A stretch of DNA of 9,493 bases, from assembly GCA_045120135.1 (NCBI GenBank), contig JBGVEN010000014.1, forward strand, positions 1 to 9,493, in the 5' to 3' direction. How positions within the stretch are numbered: position 1 is the first letter of the stretch; each line of letters begins with the position of its first letter. Both the position numbers and the translations under genes were made by a program. The DNA comes from SIG440 sp045120135. Its GTDB lineage: Bacteria; Bacillota; Clostridia; Monoglobales; Monoglobaceae. Under the pieces are notes generated by a model. The model ran no database searches. It worked only from the letters and a program-made list of their open reading frames with translations, and was not told the origin of the DNA. Shown here piece after piece: positions 1-5,162 of this stretch.

Positions 1-116
1 TCAACCAATACCTCTAAAGGTTCGCCACAATGGAAACCGTCATTTTCCCAAAGGTCGGAAACAAGTAGTCCATAGCGGTCATTTGCTGAATTGTACCCCA
101 ATCTTCCTTGTATCAC
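1..116 (-). CDS. DUF5348-like protein, 5' part (same gene as 9265-9492)
   Basis: This is the first part of the small gene described at 9265-9492, cut by the window start. The GTG start is at 116-114. It lies 7 nt behind a strong ribosome-binding site AGGAG (minus strand, about 124-128), which is visible only in this copy. On the circle the gene runs from 116 down to 1 and continues at 9376. Its promoter is at 168-196. Confidence 0.8.
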   Translation of the reverse strand, partial: MIQGRLGYNSANDRYGLLVSDLWENDGFHCGEPLEVLV

Positions 117-117
117 T
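1..117. repeat. Terminal redundancy, left copy (circular junction)
   Basis: These 117 bases are identical to 9377-9493. The match runs to both ends of the window, and the right copy continues a gene that the left copy completes. This is the usual signature of a circular molecule written out with an assembler overlap, not of a biological direct repeat. The unique circle is 9,376 bp. Confidence 0.93.
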
Positions 118-141
118 TTTTCACTCCTCTCTTTCAATAAC

Positions 142-285
142 TTATATATATTATTTACTATACATACATTATATAACATATTTAATGTAATGTCAATACA
201 TAAGTTATATAATTTAAGCAATATATTTAATATATTTACATTATACAGATTATATACATTATGTATTGTAATCGTATTGTATAAC
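142..285. repeat. 9-bp tandem array 1 (16 units), probable centromere/operator
   Basis: Sixteen consecutive 9-bp units (plus-strand consensus TTATATANN) follow each other with no gap or register slip. Over this array and the two at 321-509 and 1716-1778, positions 2-3 are TA in 42 of 44 units. Tandem 7-11 bp units are the classic binding sites of ribbon-helix-helix partition proteins (omega heptads, ParR iterons), and such a protein is encoded at 538-939. The array covers the promoter of the DUF5348-like gene, so it is probably an operator as well. Centromere function is inferred. Confidence 0.75.
168..196 (-). promoter_or_regulatory. Consensus promoter of the DUF5348-led transfer operon, inside array 1
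   Basis: On the minus strand, TTGACA (196-191), a 17-nt spacer and TATAAT (173-168) form a perfect consensus sigma-70/SigA promoter. The first gene downstream starts at 116 with a good ribosome-binding site. The promoter is embedded in the 9-bp array, so a protein coating the array would block it. Confidence 0.8.
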
Positions 286-291
286 ATAAAG

Positions 292-313
292 CCTTGATTA
301 TTCGGGGTTTTCT
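292..313 (+). terminator. Weak plus-strand terminator-like hairpin between arrays
   Basis: On the plus strand CCTTGA-TTAT-TCGGGG can pair in RNA using two G-U wobbles, and it is followed by TTTTCTCT. The core GATTATTCGGGGTTTT (296-311) is an inverted copy of the 3' half of the parAB terminator at 505-532. The two copies therefore bracket array 2. Termination here is plausible but weak. Confidence 0.35.
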
Positions 314-320
314 CTATTTC

Positions 321-509
321 TTAAATAACTTATATACTGTATTTATCATATATATTGTATATAACTTATTTGTGTTATTTTTGTTATTTGCCTTATATAA
401 TATAATTACATTATATATATTATATACTTTATATGAGTTATTTATATTATATACATTATATACACTAATTACAGTATGTAATACATATACTATATTTACG
501 TTATATAAC
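321..509. repeat. 9-bp tandem array 2 (21 units), probable centromere
   Basis: Twenty-one gap-free 9-bp units of the same TTATATANN type as array 1. The register is shifted because the 35-bp spacer between the arrays is not a multiple of nine. I see no TTGACA/TATAAT-like promoter in it, unlike the arrays at 142-285 and 1716-1778, so it looks like a dedicated partition site and not an operator. It lies just beyond the terminator of the parAB operon, which would keep transcription out of it. Short reading frames here, with a repeating Leu-Tyr pattern, merely reflect the 9-bp period. Confidence 0.75.
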
Positions 510-532
510 AAAAACCCCCGAATAATCGGGGG
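505..532 (-). terminator. Rho-independent terminator of the parAB operon
   Basis: Reading the minus strand just after the stop codon at 538-540, CCCCCGA (532-526), loop TTAT and TCGGGGG (521-515) form a 7-bp GC-rich stem followed by TTTTTG. It ends the partition operon immediately before the 9-bp arrays. Confidence 0.9.
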
Positions 533-537
533 TCATT

Positions 538-939
538 CTATTTCTTCAAACTGTCATATTCCTTTATTTTATCCATGTTTTCCGCTATATACTGTTCAAA
601 TAATTGGCTTGCAATCTCGCTTATGCTTGTTCTGTCTACATAGGCAATTTTGCCGATATTATCGTAAACACTAGGCATAATCGCAAGGCTTACACGCTTT
701 TTTGTTTCCCTATTTTCGGGCGGTCTGCCCATTTTCTTTGGTTCTTCCTCTGTCTTTGGCTCTGTAACGCTCTGTGTTGCCTTTTCTTCGGCTTTTGATG
801 TGTTAGGCATATACTTTCCACCCTCTAATGTTTCTATGGTTTCTTGCCCCTTTATAGGCTCGTTATCACTATTATTAGCGACTTTACTTACAAGACTCTG
901 TTTCTTTCTTCTGTTTTCTCTACCATTAAAATCAGACAT
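538..939 (-). CDS. Small ribbon-helix-helix partition partner (ParB/ParG-like centromere-binding protein)
   Basis: This 133-residue protein has a polar, probably disordered N-terminal half. Its C-terminal segment (about 81-121) reads as a ribbon-helix-helix fold: strand KRVSLAIMP, one helix after PSVYDN, then a second helix SISEIASQLFEQYI. Just before it is a basic GRPP motif (about 68-75), reminiscent of an AT-hook and fitting the AT-rich arrays. The ATG overlaps the ParA stop by one base (TAATG), so the two genes are translationally coupled. Position, size and fold match the small centromere-binding partners of type Ib ParA ATPases, which load onto tandem short repeats and repress their own promoter. 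Here the targets are presumably the 9-bp arrays at 142-509 and 1716-1778. The partition role is inferred from context; a simple CopG-type repressor is the alternative. Confidence 0.75.
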   Translation of the reverse strand: MSDFNGRENRRKKQSLVSKVANNSDNEPIKGQETIETLEGGKYMPNTSKAEEKATQSVTEPKTEEEPKKMGRPPENRETKKRVSLAIMPSVYDNIGKIAYVDRTSISEIASQLFEQYIAENMDKIKEYDSLKK

Positions 940-1703
940 TATTTAACCTCACTTTCATATTTTCCATTTATCAGCATATCAGCAATATTTTTGTATGCAA
1001 TAGATATTTCATTATTTGGCTCATTTTCCACTACTGCCAAACCGTCATAAATGCCCTTTTTAGCACCTACACGCATTTTGATGACACCCAACACGTTATA
1101 TAACTCTTTCATTCCGTTTAGAATGTCATTATCGTCCTTAGAACGCATATTATACAAGGTTGCTATCGTTCCCACAACCTCTAGTTTAGGGTTTATCAGT
1201 TCCTTAACCTCTGTTATCGTGTCCATGAGCAACTCAATTCCCCTATAAGACAAATAATCGGTCTTAGTAGGTATAATAACACCGTCTGCACAAGATAACG
1301 CATTTACGGTCAAAATACTAAGCTGTGGGGGGCAATCTATGAGAATATAATCATAGTCAGCTTTGATTGGCTCTAGTTCTCTGTCTAATATCTTTTCTCG
1401 GCTTGCTCTTGATAACATTTCCATTTCAATACTTGCAAGGTCTATTGTTGATGTAATCACATCAAGATTCTCTTTAACATTCAAGATACACTTTCTCACA
1501 TCACTTTTTTTCTTGTCTAAAATATCAATGATGTTATTTTCTACTTCCAAAGGCTCAATACCTAAACTGATAGTTAAACTTGCTTGACTGTCTAGGTCTA
1601 TTAGTAATACTTTCTTTCCTTTCTGCGCTAATGCTACACCGATATTGTGTGTGCTTGTGGTCTTTGCAACTCCACCTTTCTGATTGGCAAATGCTATAAT
1701 CAT
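939..1703 (-). CDS. parA: ParA/Soj-type partition ATPase
   Basis: A 254-residue deviant-Walker ATPase that drives plasmid segregation by ATP-dependent patterning on the nucleoid. Visible motifs are the deviant Walker A KGGVAKTT (about 9-16), the A' motif LLIDLDSQ (about 33-40) and Walker B YILIDCPPQ (about 119-127). It has no N-terminal helix-turn-helix extension, and its length fits the short type Ib/Soj class, whose partners are small DNA-binding proteins such as the one encoded next. The ATG at 1703 has the ribosome-binding site AGGAG 7 nt upstream. A perfect TTGACA-N17-TATAAT promoter lies at 1751-1779 within seven copies of the 9-bp repeat, so repression by its partner is likely. Function is clear from sequence; autoregulation is inferred. 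Confidence 0.95.
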   Translation of the reverse strand: MIIAFANQKGGVAKTTSTHNIGVALAQKGKKVLLIDLDSQASLTISLGIEPLEVENNIIDILDKKKSDVRKCILNVKENLDVITSTIDLASIEMEMLSRASREKILDRELEPIKADYDYILIDCPPQLSILTVNALSCADGVIIPTKTDYLSYRGIELLMDTITEVKELINPKLEVVGTIATLYNMRSKDDNDILNGMKELYNVLGVIKMRVGAKKGIYDGLAVVENEPNNEISIAYKNIADMLINGKYESEVK

Positions 1704-1715
1704 GTTTTCACTCCT

Positions 1716-1778
1716 TTATTTAATATATTTACTGTATTTAAGTTATTTATATTATATAACTTATATATATTATTGTCA
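1716..1778. repeat. 9-bp tandem array 3 (7 units) over the parA promoter
   Basis: Seven gap-free units of the TTATATANN type span the -35, the -10 and the leader up to the parA ribosome-binding site. This is the expected position of a partition operator. It shares unit and orientation with the arrays at 142-509. Confidence 0.75.
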
Positions 1779-1779
1779 A
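1751..1779 (-). promoter_or_regulatory. Consensus parA promoter
   Basis: On the minus strand, TTGACA (1779-1774), 17 nt and TATAAT (1756-1751) form a perfect promoter about 50 nt before the parA ATG. The -35 and -10 fall in the same array phase as those of the promoter at 168-196, so the two promoters look like copies of one design. Confidence 0.88.
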
Positions 1780-1788
1780 GTGTTCTTT

Positions 1789-1805
1789 TTTATCACGGTG
1801 ATAAC
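1789..1805 (+). promoter_or_regulatory. 17-bp dyad TTTATCACGGTGATAAC, copy 1 (possible operator)
   Basis: The central TTATCACGGTGATAA (1790-1804) is a perfect 15-bp palindrome. An identical 17-mer occurs on the minus strand at 6829-6845, just before the metalloprotease gene. In this copy the downstream transcription unit in the same orientation is the large RNA candidate at about 1862. The half-site TATCAC resembles phage-repressor half-sites. No obvious cognate regulator is encoded on the plasmid. Confidence 0.55.
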
Positions 1806-1861
1806 GTCCACCAACTACCCAACTATATTACTTTAACTTCAAGTATTACTTTACTTTAAGC

Positions 1862-2517
1862 ACCTAAGGGAAAGAGAGCGTTTACCCCCTCGAAAGCCTT
1901 ACGTTTTGCCGAAACACCGCTTGACTTTTCCTTTTATCGCTTTTATGCTTGGCGGTCGGTGTATCAAGGACAACGGCTTTCTCTCCCCCCTGCAATCTAT
2001 ACTATTTTTAAAGATATAGATTGCAAGGGAAAGAATATGTATACTTGGCGTATAGTTCGCCTAAGGTATCCGTATTCCTACGGCTATTACTAGCCGTCAG
2101 ACTTCAAAGACTTGTGTCTTAACGCTCTCGGTTCTGCCTTGATAAGCGTGAGTAATCAACTCTTGTCTGCCCCCCCTCTTGCACCAATAGTTATTGGGTG
2201 CTCACTCCAACAACGTATGCAAGCGACAGGAACGGTCACTTGTGACTTAAACCACTTCGATATTTATTTATTTTTACTATCAGTGTTTTCACTGATAGAG
2301 AAAAATGCGGTTCAGTATTGCGTTTCAACTCAATATCCCCGTCACGCTTTAACCGTGATTCCTCCGAGCCTTTGGGGGCGATTAACTCCCCCTCTGCTAT
2401 GTGTTTATACCCACTCGAAAAGGTTTTTTTACAGTGATTGACCTCTCAACACTACCACTCATTACGGTTCACGCTGATGAGCAAGCCACTAAAGGCTTTT
2501 GGATTTTTTCTTATATG
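1862..2517 (+). ncRNA. Large structured noncoding RNA candidate (ROOL-like size and setting)
   Basis: About 650 nt without a credible protein, densely packed with local hairpins. Examples are 1892-1898 with 1975-1981, 1991-2001 with 2015-2025 (11 bp), 2033-2039 with 2071-2077 enclosing 2041-2050 with 2058-2069, 2080-2086 with 2091-2097, 2107-2111 with 2116-2120, 2181-2188 with 2193-2201, 2277-2285 with 2290-2298 (9 bp), 2315-2320 with 2331-2336 and 2374-2378 with 2388-2392. Several helices contain G-U pairs only if read on the plus strand; on the minus strand they become A-C mismatches. This fixes the likely strand. A 5-bp hairpin (2483-2498) with a following T-run ends it. Upstream promoter elements are weak, so the 5' end is uncertain. 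Length and mobile-element setting resemble the large ornate RNAs ROOL and GOLLD; I cannot assign a family. Confidence 0.6.
2481..2510 (+). terminator. Possible terminator of the large RNA
   Basis: On the plus strand AAGCC (2483-2487), loop ACTAAA and GGCTT (2494-2498) are followed by TTGG and a six-T run (2504-2509). The stem is short, so efficiency is doubtful, but it closes the hairpin-rich region. Confidence 0.45.
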
Positions 2518-2636
2518 TAATTTTTTGTTGTTTACTTATACTAACCTTTGCAAAATTTAACAAAGTTTTTGCCTGCTGGCTCGTCTTTTTTATTGACAAT
2601 GTATGTACAATGTGCCAAAATACCGACTTTTGGGCA

Positions 2637-2675
2637 TTAAAAAAGCTTGTATGGTATCTATTACCATACAAGCTA
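2637..2675 (-). terminator. Strong minus-strand terminator
   Basis: A perfect 13-bp stem (2644-2656 with 2662-2674) has a 5-nt loop and, on the minus strand, is followed by TTTTTT. It would end the short minus-strand RNA that begins near 2866, and any read-through from the mobilisation operon. Confidence 0.85.
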
Positions 2676-2688
2676 TAAACTCTTGTAG

Positions 2689-2717
2689 TTGACAAATTCG
2701 CTTTTATGCCTTAAAAT
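2689..2717 (+). promoter_or_regulatory. Plus-strand promoter of a short RNA
   Basis: TTGACA (2689-2694), 17 nt, TAAAAT (2712-2717). Together with the terminator at 2826-2861 it defines a short plus-strand transcript of roughly 140 nt with no reading frame of note. Confidence 0.75.
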
Positions 2718-2799
2718 ACGTTTTAGATAGGCACAAGCGGTCGCCTTGTTTGGTAGGGTCGATACCATTCAGAATCTTTGAAGTCTTGCAGGACTTCAT
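2704..2799 (-). CDS. Possible 31-residue basic peptide in the minus-strand short RNA
   Basis: An ATG at 2799-2797 opens a 31-codon frame ending at 2704 (MKSCKTSKIL at its start, SKTYFKA at its end). It lies wholly inside the minus-strand transcript starting near 2866. A GGGGCGG sequence about 6 nt upstream could act as a weak ribosome-binding site. The peptide is basic, with no membrane segment and no family I recognise. An in-frame start further upstream at 2901 overlaps the promoter and cannot be used by this RNA. It may be a leader peptide or simply chance; the convergent RNAs could act without it. Confidence 0.25.
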   Translation of the reverse strand: MKSCKTSKILNGIDPTKQGDRLCLSKTYFKA

Positions 2800-2862
2800 T
2801 GAAACCGCCCCATAAAGGGATTTATAAAAGAGTAGGCTTGAAAAGGCTTGCTCTTTTTTTTG
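2724..2862 (+). ncRNA. Short plus-strand antisense-type RNA (about 140 nt)
   Basis: Bounded by the TTGACA-N17-TAAAAT promoter at 2689-2717 and a terminator with an eight-T run at 2826-2861. It contains hairpins, for example TGAAGTC with GACTTCA around 2779-2798. It is fully antisense to the minus-strand RNA from the promoter at 2873-2901. Counter-transcribed control RNA is the best reading. Function is inferred. Confidence 0.55.
2826..2861 (+). terminator. Plus-strand terminator of the short RNA
   Basis: GAGTAGGC (2830-2837) pairs with GCTTGCTC (2846-2853) using G-U wobbles available only on the plus strand. Flanking AAAA and T-run extend it, and eight Ts follow (2854-2861). Confidence 0.8.
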
Positions 2863-2872
2863 TACTGAAAAC

Positions 2873-2901
2873 AGTTTAGCATTTTGAACAAAATATGTCA
2901 A
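2873..2901 (-). promoter_or_regulatory. Minus-strand promoter facing the plus-strand short RNA
   Basis: On the minus strand TTGACA (2901-2896), 17 nt, TAAACT (2878-2873). It faces the plus-strand promoter at 2689-2717 across about 150 bp, so the two transcripts overlap fully. Confidence 0.75.
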
Positions 2902-2988
2902 CTGAATTATCTAAATCTATAAGTACCACCACAATATCTTGTATTGTGCAATATGACGGAGCAGTAAAAGGAAGATAGACCAAACGGA

Positions 2989-3040
2989 AAAACAGACTAT
3001 TTTAGATGAGCGGAGCGTCGGATCTAAAATAGTCTGTTTT
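2989..3040. repeat. 19-bp perfect inverted repeat with 14-nt loop
   Basis: Arms 2989-3007 and 3022-3040 match perfectly over 19 bp around a GC-rich loop (3008-3021). The arms end in AAAA and TTTT, so it could stop transcription in both directions after the mobilisation operon. It may also be a DNA-level structure (origin or transfer site), because an oriT-like G-rich segment follows at 3056-3088. Confidence 0.75.
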
Positions 3041-3055
3041 GGAGTGCGGTAGACT

Positions 3056-3088
3056 AGGGGGAGTTTGAGGGGGAGTGTAGCCCCCCTC
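3056..3088. other. G-rich oriT-like motif, second copy
   Basis: A G-rich run, TTGAGGGG and a hairpin GAGGGGG (3067-3073) with CCCCCTC (3082-3088) resemble the segment at 5562-5591 (13 of 17 positions match between 3056-3072 and 5562-5578). The copy upstream of mobC is the more likely working oriT. This one, next to the 19-bp inverted repeat and beyond the mob genes, may be a second or relic site. Confidence 0.35.
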
Positions 3089-3193
3089 TCTGTCTTTTGA
3101 CTTTCTGAACGTCCTAAAAGCCTTTTTAAGACTGTCTTTTTGTTTTTCGGTGTTTTATACCTCTTTGCTTTCAAAAATTGATTGTAGGGCATT

Positions 3194-4381
3194 TTACAGC
3201 ACCATGCTAAATACAAATGCTCCAAATAAAATCAACCCAACAAATAAAATTACGTTCTTTTCCCAATCTTGAATTACACCGTCTTTCATTTCTCTTATTT
3301 TCACAAATACAATCCATGCGGTTATCGTTCCGCCAAAAGTCACAAGCCATGTACCAAAGAGATTAAAGCCTTTTATAATTGGTTTTATTTCTTCCCCAAA
3401 GAATACCATTAAAGCAAGCAGAAAAGCCATGAATGACATATATAACGCACTTACATTTTCCCTTGCTCCTACATAAAGCATACATACAAGCACTATAATA
3501 AGCACTATAACCATAACAAGCACTACCCATTGTATAATATCACTTTTAATTGGTATAAGGTCGGCTATCTTCTTTACTCCTGCCATTACCTGTCTTGGAA
3601 CACTTCTGAAGAAGTTCACAAAATCCGTACAGAATACTTTTTGTCTGATTATCGAAAATACAGATAACCCAAATAAGAAAACGGTCAAAAATATTATGTA
3701 CCCTGTTGTAGCGGTCTTAAATGCCCCATATTCAACGTTTTTCAGTTTCTCGATACTTTTCTTGTATTCTTCTGTTTTCTTGCTTATTTCGGCTTTCTGC
3801 GTCTTTACAAGATTTCTTTGTTCTTCCTTGTACTGTTCCGCCTCTTGCATAAGATTTCTATGTGCGGTCTGTTCTTCTGCTCTCCGTCTGTCCGTTTCCT
3901 CTTTTATTGCTTTTTCAAAGTCCGATACTGTCATTTCTCTTTCTGACAGTTCCTTATCTTTCATGCTCGATTGTTTCTCTCTTTGATTGATTTGTTTCTC
4001 TTTCTGTTCTAGTTTCTTTTCCTTTTCCTCTATTTTCTCTTGTTTCTCTTTTATCTCGGTCATTATCTGTTCTCTGTTGTTGATTGTTTCTAATTGTTTC
4101 ATCAACTTTTCGGTCAAGTTCTGCAATTTGTCGTTCTCTGCTTTCAGCAATGAGTTGTTCTGCTTTTCGTTCTGTATCGTTGATGTTTTTTGTGCTAACT
4201 GTTTCTGTAATTCTCTGTTCGTGTCCTGAAGCTCGTCCGCTCTGGTCTGCTCCGCTTCTCTCTCCGCTTGTGCTATTTCCAGTGCTTCTATACACTCTTG
4301 CAACTGCTTCTCTGCTTCGTTCTGTAAGCTCTGCTCCTTTTTCTCTTTCTGCCCTTGCTCGTAAATTTCTTTCAAATTCAC
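3194..4381 (-). CDS. Coiled-coil membrane protein of the mobilisation operon (DUF6040-like)
   Basis: A 395-residue protein. Residues about 1-215 are a long Glu/Lys/Gln-rich coiled coil. They are followed by about five membrane segments (roughly 226-246, 283-305, 309-329, 343-361, 376-394), with the tail ending in the membrane. The GTG start at 4381 has AGGAG 10 nt upstream, inside the relaxase gene. The first 428 nt overlap the relaxase 3' end in another frame, so both low-complexity charged tails are encoded by the same DNA. Its place after the relaxase, its membrane anchoring and the overlap recall MobB of RSF1010 and ColE1-type plasmids, which help relaxase reach the coupling protein, but I see no sequence relationship. 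The DUF6040 assignment is from memory of similar gut elements and is moderate. Tethering the relaxosome at the membrane is inference. Confidence 0.7.
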   Translation of the reverse strand: MNLKEIYEQGQKEKKEQSLQNEAEKQLQECIEALEIAQAEREAEQTRADELQDTNRELQKQLAQKTSTIQNEKQNNSLLKAENDKLQNLTEKLMKQLETINNREQIMTEIKEKQEKIEEKEKKLEQKEKQINQREKQSSMKDKELSEREMTVSDFEKAIKEETDRRRAEEQTAHRNLMQEAEQYKEEQRNLVKTQKAEISKKTEEYKKSIEKLKNVEYGAFKTATTGYIIFLTVFLFGLSVFSIIRQKVFCTDFVNFFRSVPRQVMAGVKKIADLIPIKSDIIQWVVLVMVIVLIIVLVCMLYVGARENVSALYMSFMAFLLALMVFFGEEIKPIIKGFNLFGTWLVTFGGTITAWIVFVKIREMKDGVIQDWEKNVILFVGLILFGAFVFSMVL

Positions 4382-5162
4382 TTGTTAAACTCTCCTTTCT
4401 AAAATCAATGTGAAAATGTTGCTCTAATTTGGTATCACGAATTGAACATTTTTTCTCTCCGTTTTTTTGCCTTTCTATGTCTGTGAAAGTAATATTTTTT
4501 CTTTTATCCGTCCACTTTACTTCATAGCCTTTTTCTTTCATTTTTTCGATAAAATCTTCTTTGCTCGTTGCCTGTTGCCTACACTCAATAACTGCAAGTC
4601 CTGTCTTTACTACCCAACTGTTTTTATCGTCCGTTATGCTCTTGTATGCTTCTTTGGTATATGTGCTTGTATTTCCGTTGTCTTTGCCCTCATATGTTTT
4701 TCCTTTCTGTGTTACCTTTAGTCCTTGCTCTCTACATATTTGGTCTGACCTGTCTTTAAAATTCTGTAAATCTCTATTGCTCCATTGTAGCTTTTTTCCG
4801 TTCTCCATGTTGACAGAAGATACAATCATATGTGCATGTAAATGTTCCTTATCCGTATGTACTGCAATCAAAATTTGATGCCCTTTAAAAGCCTTTGTTT
4901 CCTCGCAAAGTTTTTTTGCATTTTGCAAACATTGTTCGGGTGTAATATTATCGTCTTTATGATAATTCAAAGTGAAATGTTTATAGGTTCTTCCGTCTGT
5001 CTTTTCATATGCTCTTTGTATTGTTTCCATTTCAATTCTTGCGGTATTAGAACGACAGTTAATACCCTCTATCAAATCATCATTTGTTTTCTCTTTATTG
5101 GTTATATAATCCGTTGCTCTTTTTAAGGTAGCTTTTGAAGATATTGCTTTAACAGTTGCCAT
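3954..5162 (-). CDS. MobP-type relaxase (mobilisation nuclease)
   Basis: A 402-residue relaxase that nicks oriT and stays covalently bound to the transferred strand. The N-terminal nuclease domain (about 1-250) shows the metal-binding histidine motif HTDKEHLHAH (about 102-111) and HFTLNY (about 62-67). A tyrosine in DYIT (Y19) is the probable nucleophile by position. The tail from about 260 is Arg/Glu/Gln/Thr-rich low complexity. The ATG at 5162 overlaps mobC by 40 nt, and the last 428 nt overlap the next gene. The family is the Relaxase/Mobilisation nuclease (MOBP) group. The likely substrate is the hairpin region at 5555-5665. Family is certain; subfamily and the exact catalytic residue are inferred. 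Confidence 0.93.
   Translation of the reverse strand: MATVKAISSKATLKRATDYITNKEKTNDDLIEGINCRSNTARIEMETIQRAYEKTDGRTYKHFTLNYHKDDNITPEQCLQNAKKLCEETKAFKGHQILIAVHTDKEHLHAHMIVSSVNMENGKKLQWSNRDLQNFKDRSDQICREQGLKVTQKGKTYEGKDNGNTSTYTKEAYKSITDDKNSWVVKTGLAVIECRQQATSKEDFIEKMKEKGYEVKWTDKRKNITFTDIERQKNGEKKCSIRDTKLEQHFHIDFRKESLTSEFERNLRARAEREKGAELTERSREAVARVYRSTGNSTSGERSGADQSGRASGHEQRITETVSTKNINDTERKAEQLIAESRERQIAELDRKVDETIRNNQQQRTDNDRDKRETRENRGKGKETRTERETNQSKRETIEHER

Larger units (their letters stand above)
2640..2866 (-). ncRNA. Short minus-strand RNA overlapping the plus-strand RNA (primer/target-like)
   Basis: The promoter at 2873-2901 and terminator at 2637-2675 bound a transcript of about 227 nt. It is complementary over essentially the whole length of the plus-strand RNA from about 2724 to 2861. 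It contains one small frame (2704-2799). The arrangement is that of a target or primer RNA with its counter-transcript, as in RNA I/RNA II plasmid copy control. Type I toxin-antitoxin is less likely because the small peptide is not hydrophobic. Ends are predicted from promoter and terminator positions only. Confidence 0.5.

Noticed and set aside
131..515. CRISPR array
   Set aside because: The units are 9 bp, contiguous and without spacers, and no cas genes are present.
91..674. Reading frames rich in Leu-Tyr-Thr/Asn over the arrays, on both strands
   Set aside because: Their repeating pattern is simply the 9-bp DNA unit read as three codons; they lack ribosome-binding sites and overlap the promoter and terminator of real genes.
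2112..2441. 109-codon plus-strand frame inside the large RNA
   Set aside because: No usable ribosome-binding site, no family resemblance, and it is crossed by many stable hairpins.
2474..2480. CTGATGA, reminiscent of a hammerhead ribozyme core
   Set aside because: No GAAA core segment or cleavage-site helix in the right places; the following hairpin fits a terminator better.
2535..2563. Minus-strand promoter-like TTGTTA-N17-TATAAG
   Set aside because: It would transcribe the large RNA region on the strand where its helices are less well paired; the match is weak and may be chance in AT-rich DNA.
2489..2695. 68-codon minus-strand frame
   Set aside because: It is interrupted at the RNA level by the strong terminator at 2637-2675 and has no recognisable content.
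2917..3225. 102-codon minus-strand frame after the membrane protein gene
   Set aside because: It runs through the 19-bp inverted repeat and the G-rich hairpin, and its sequence does not look like a folded protein; more likely noncoding.
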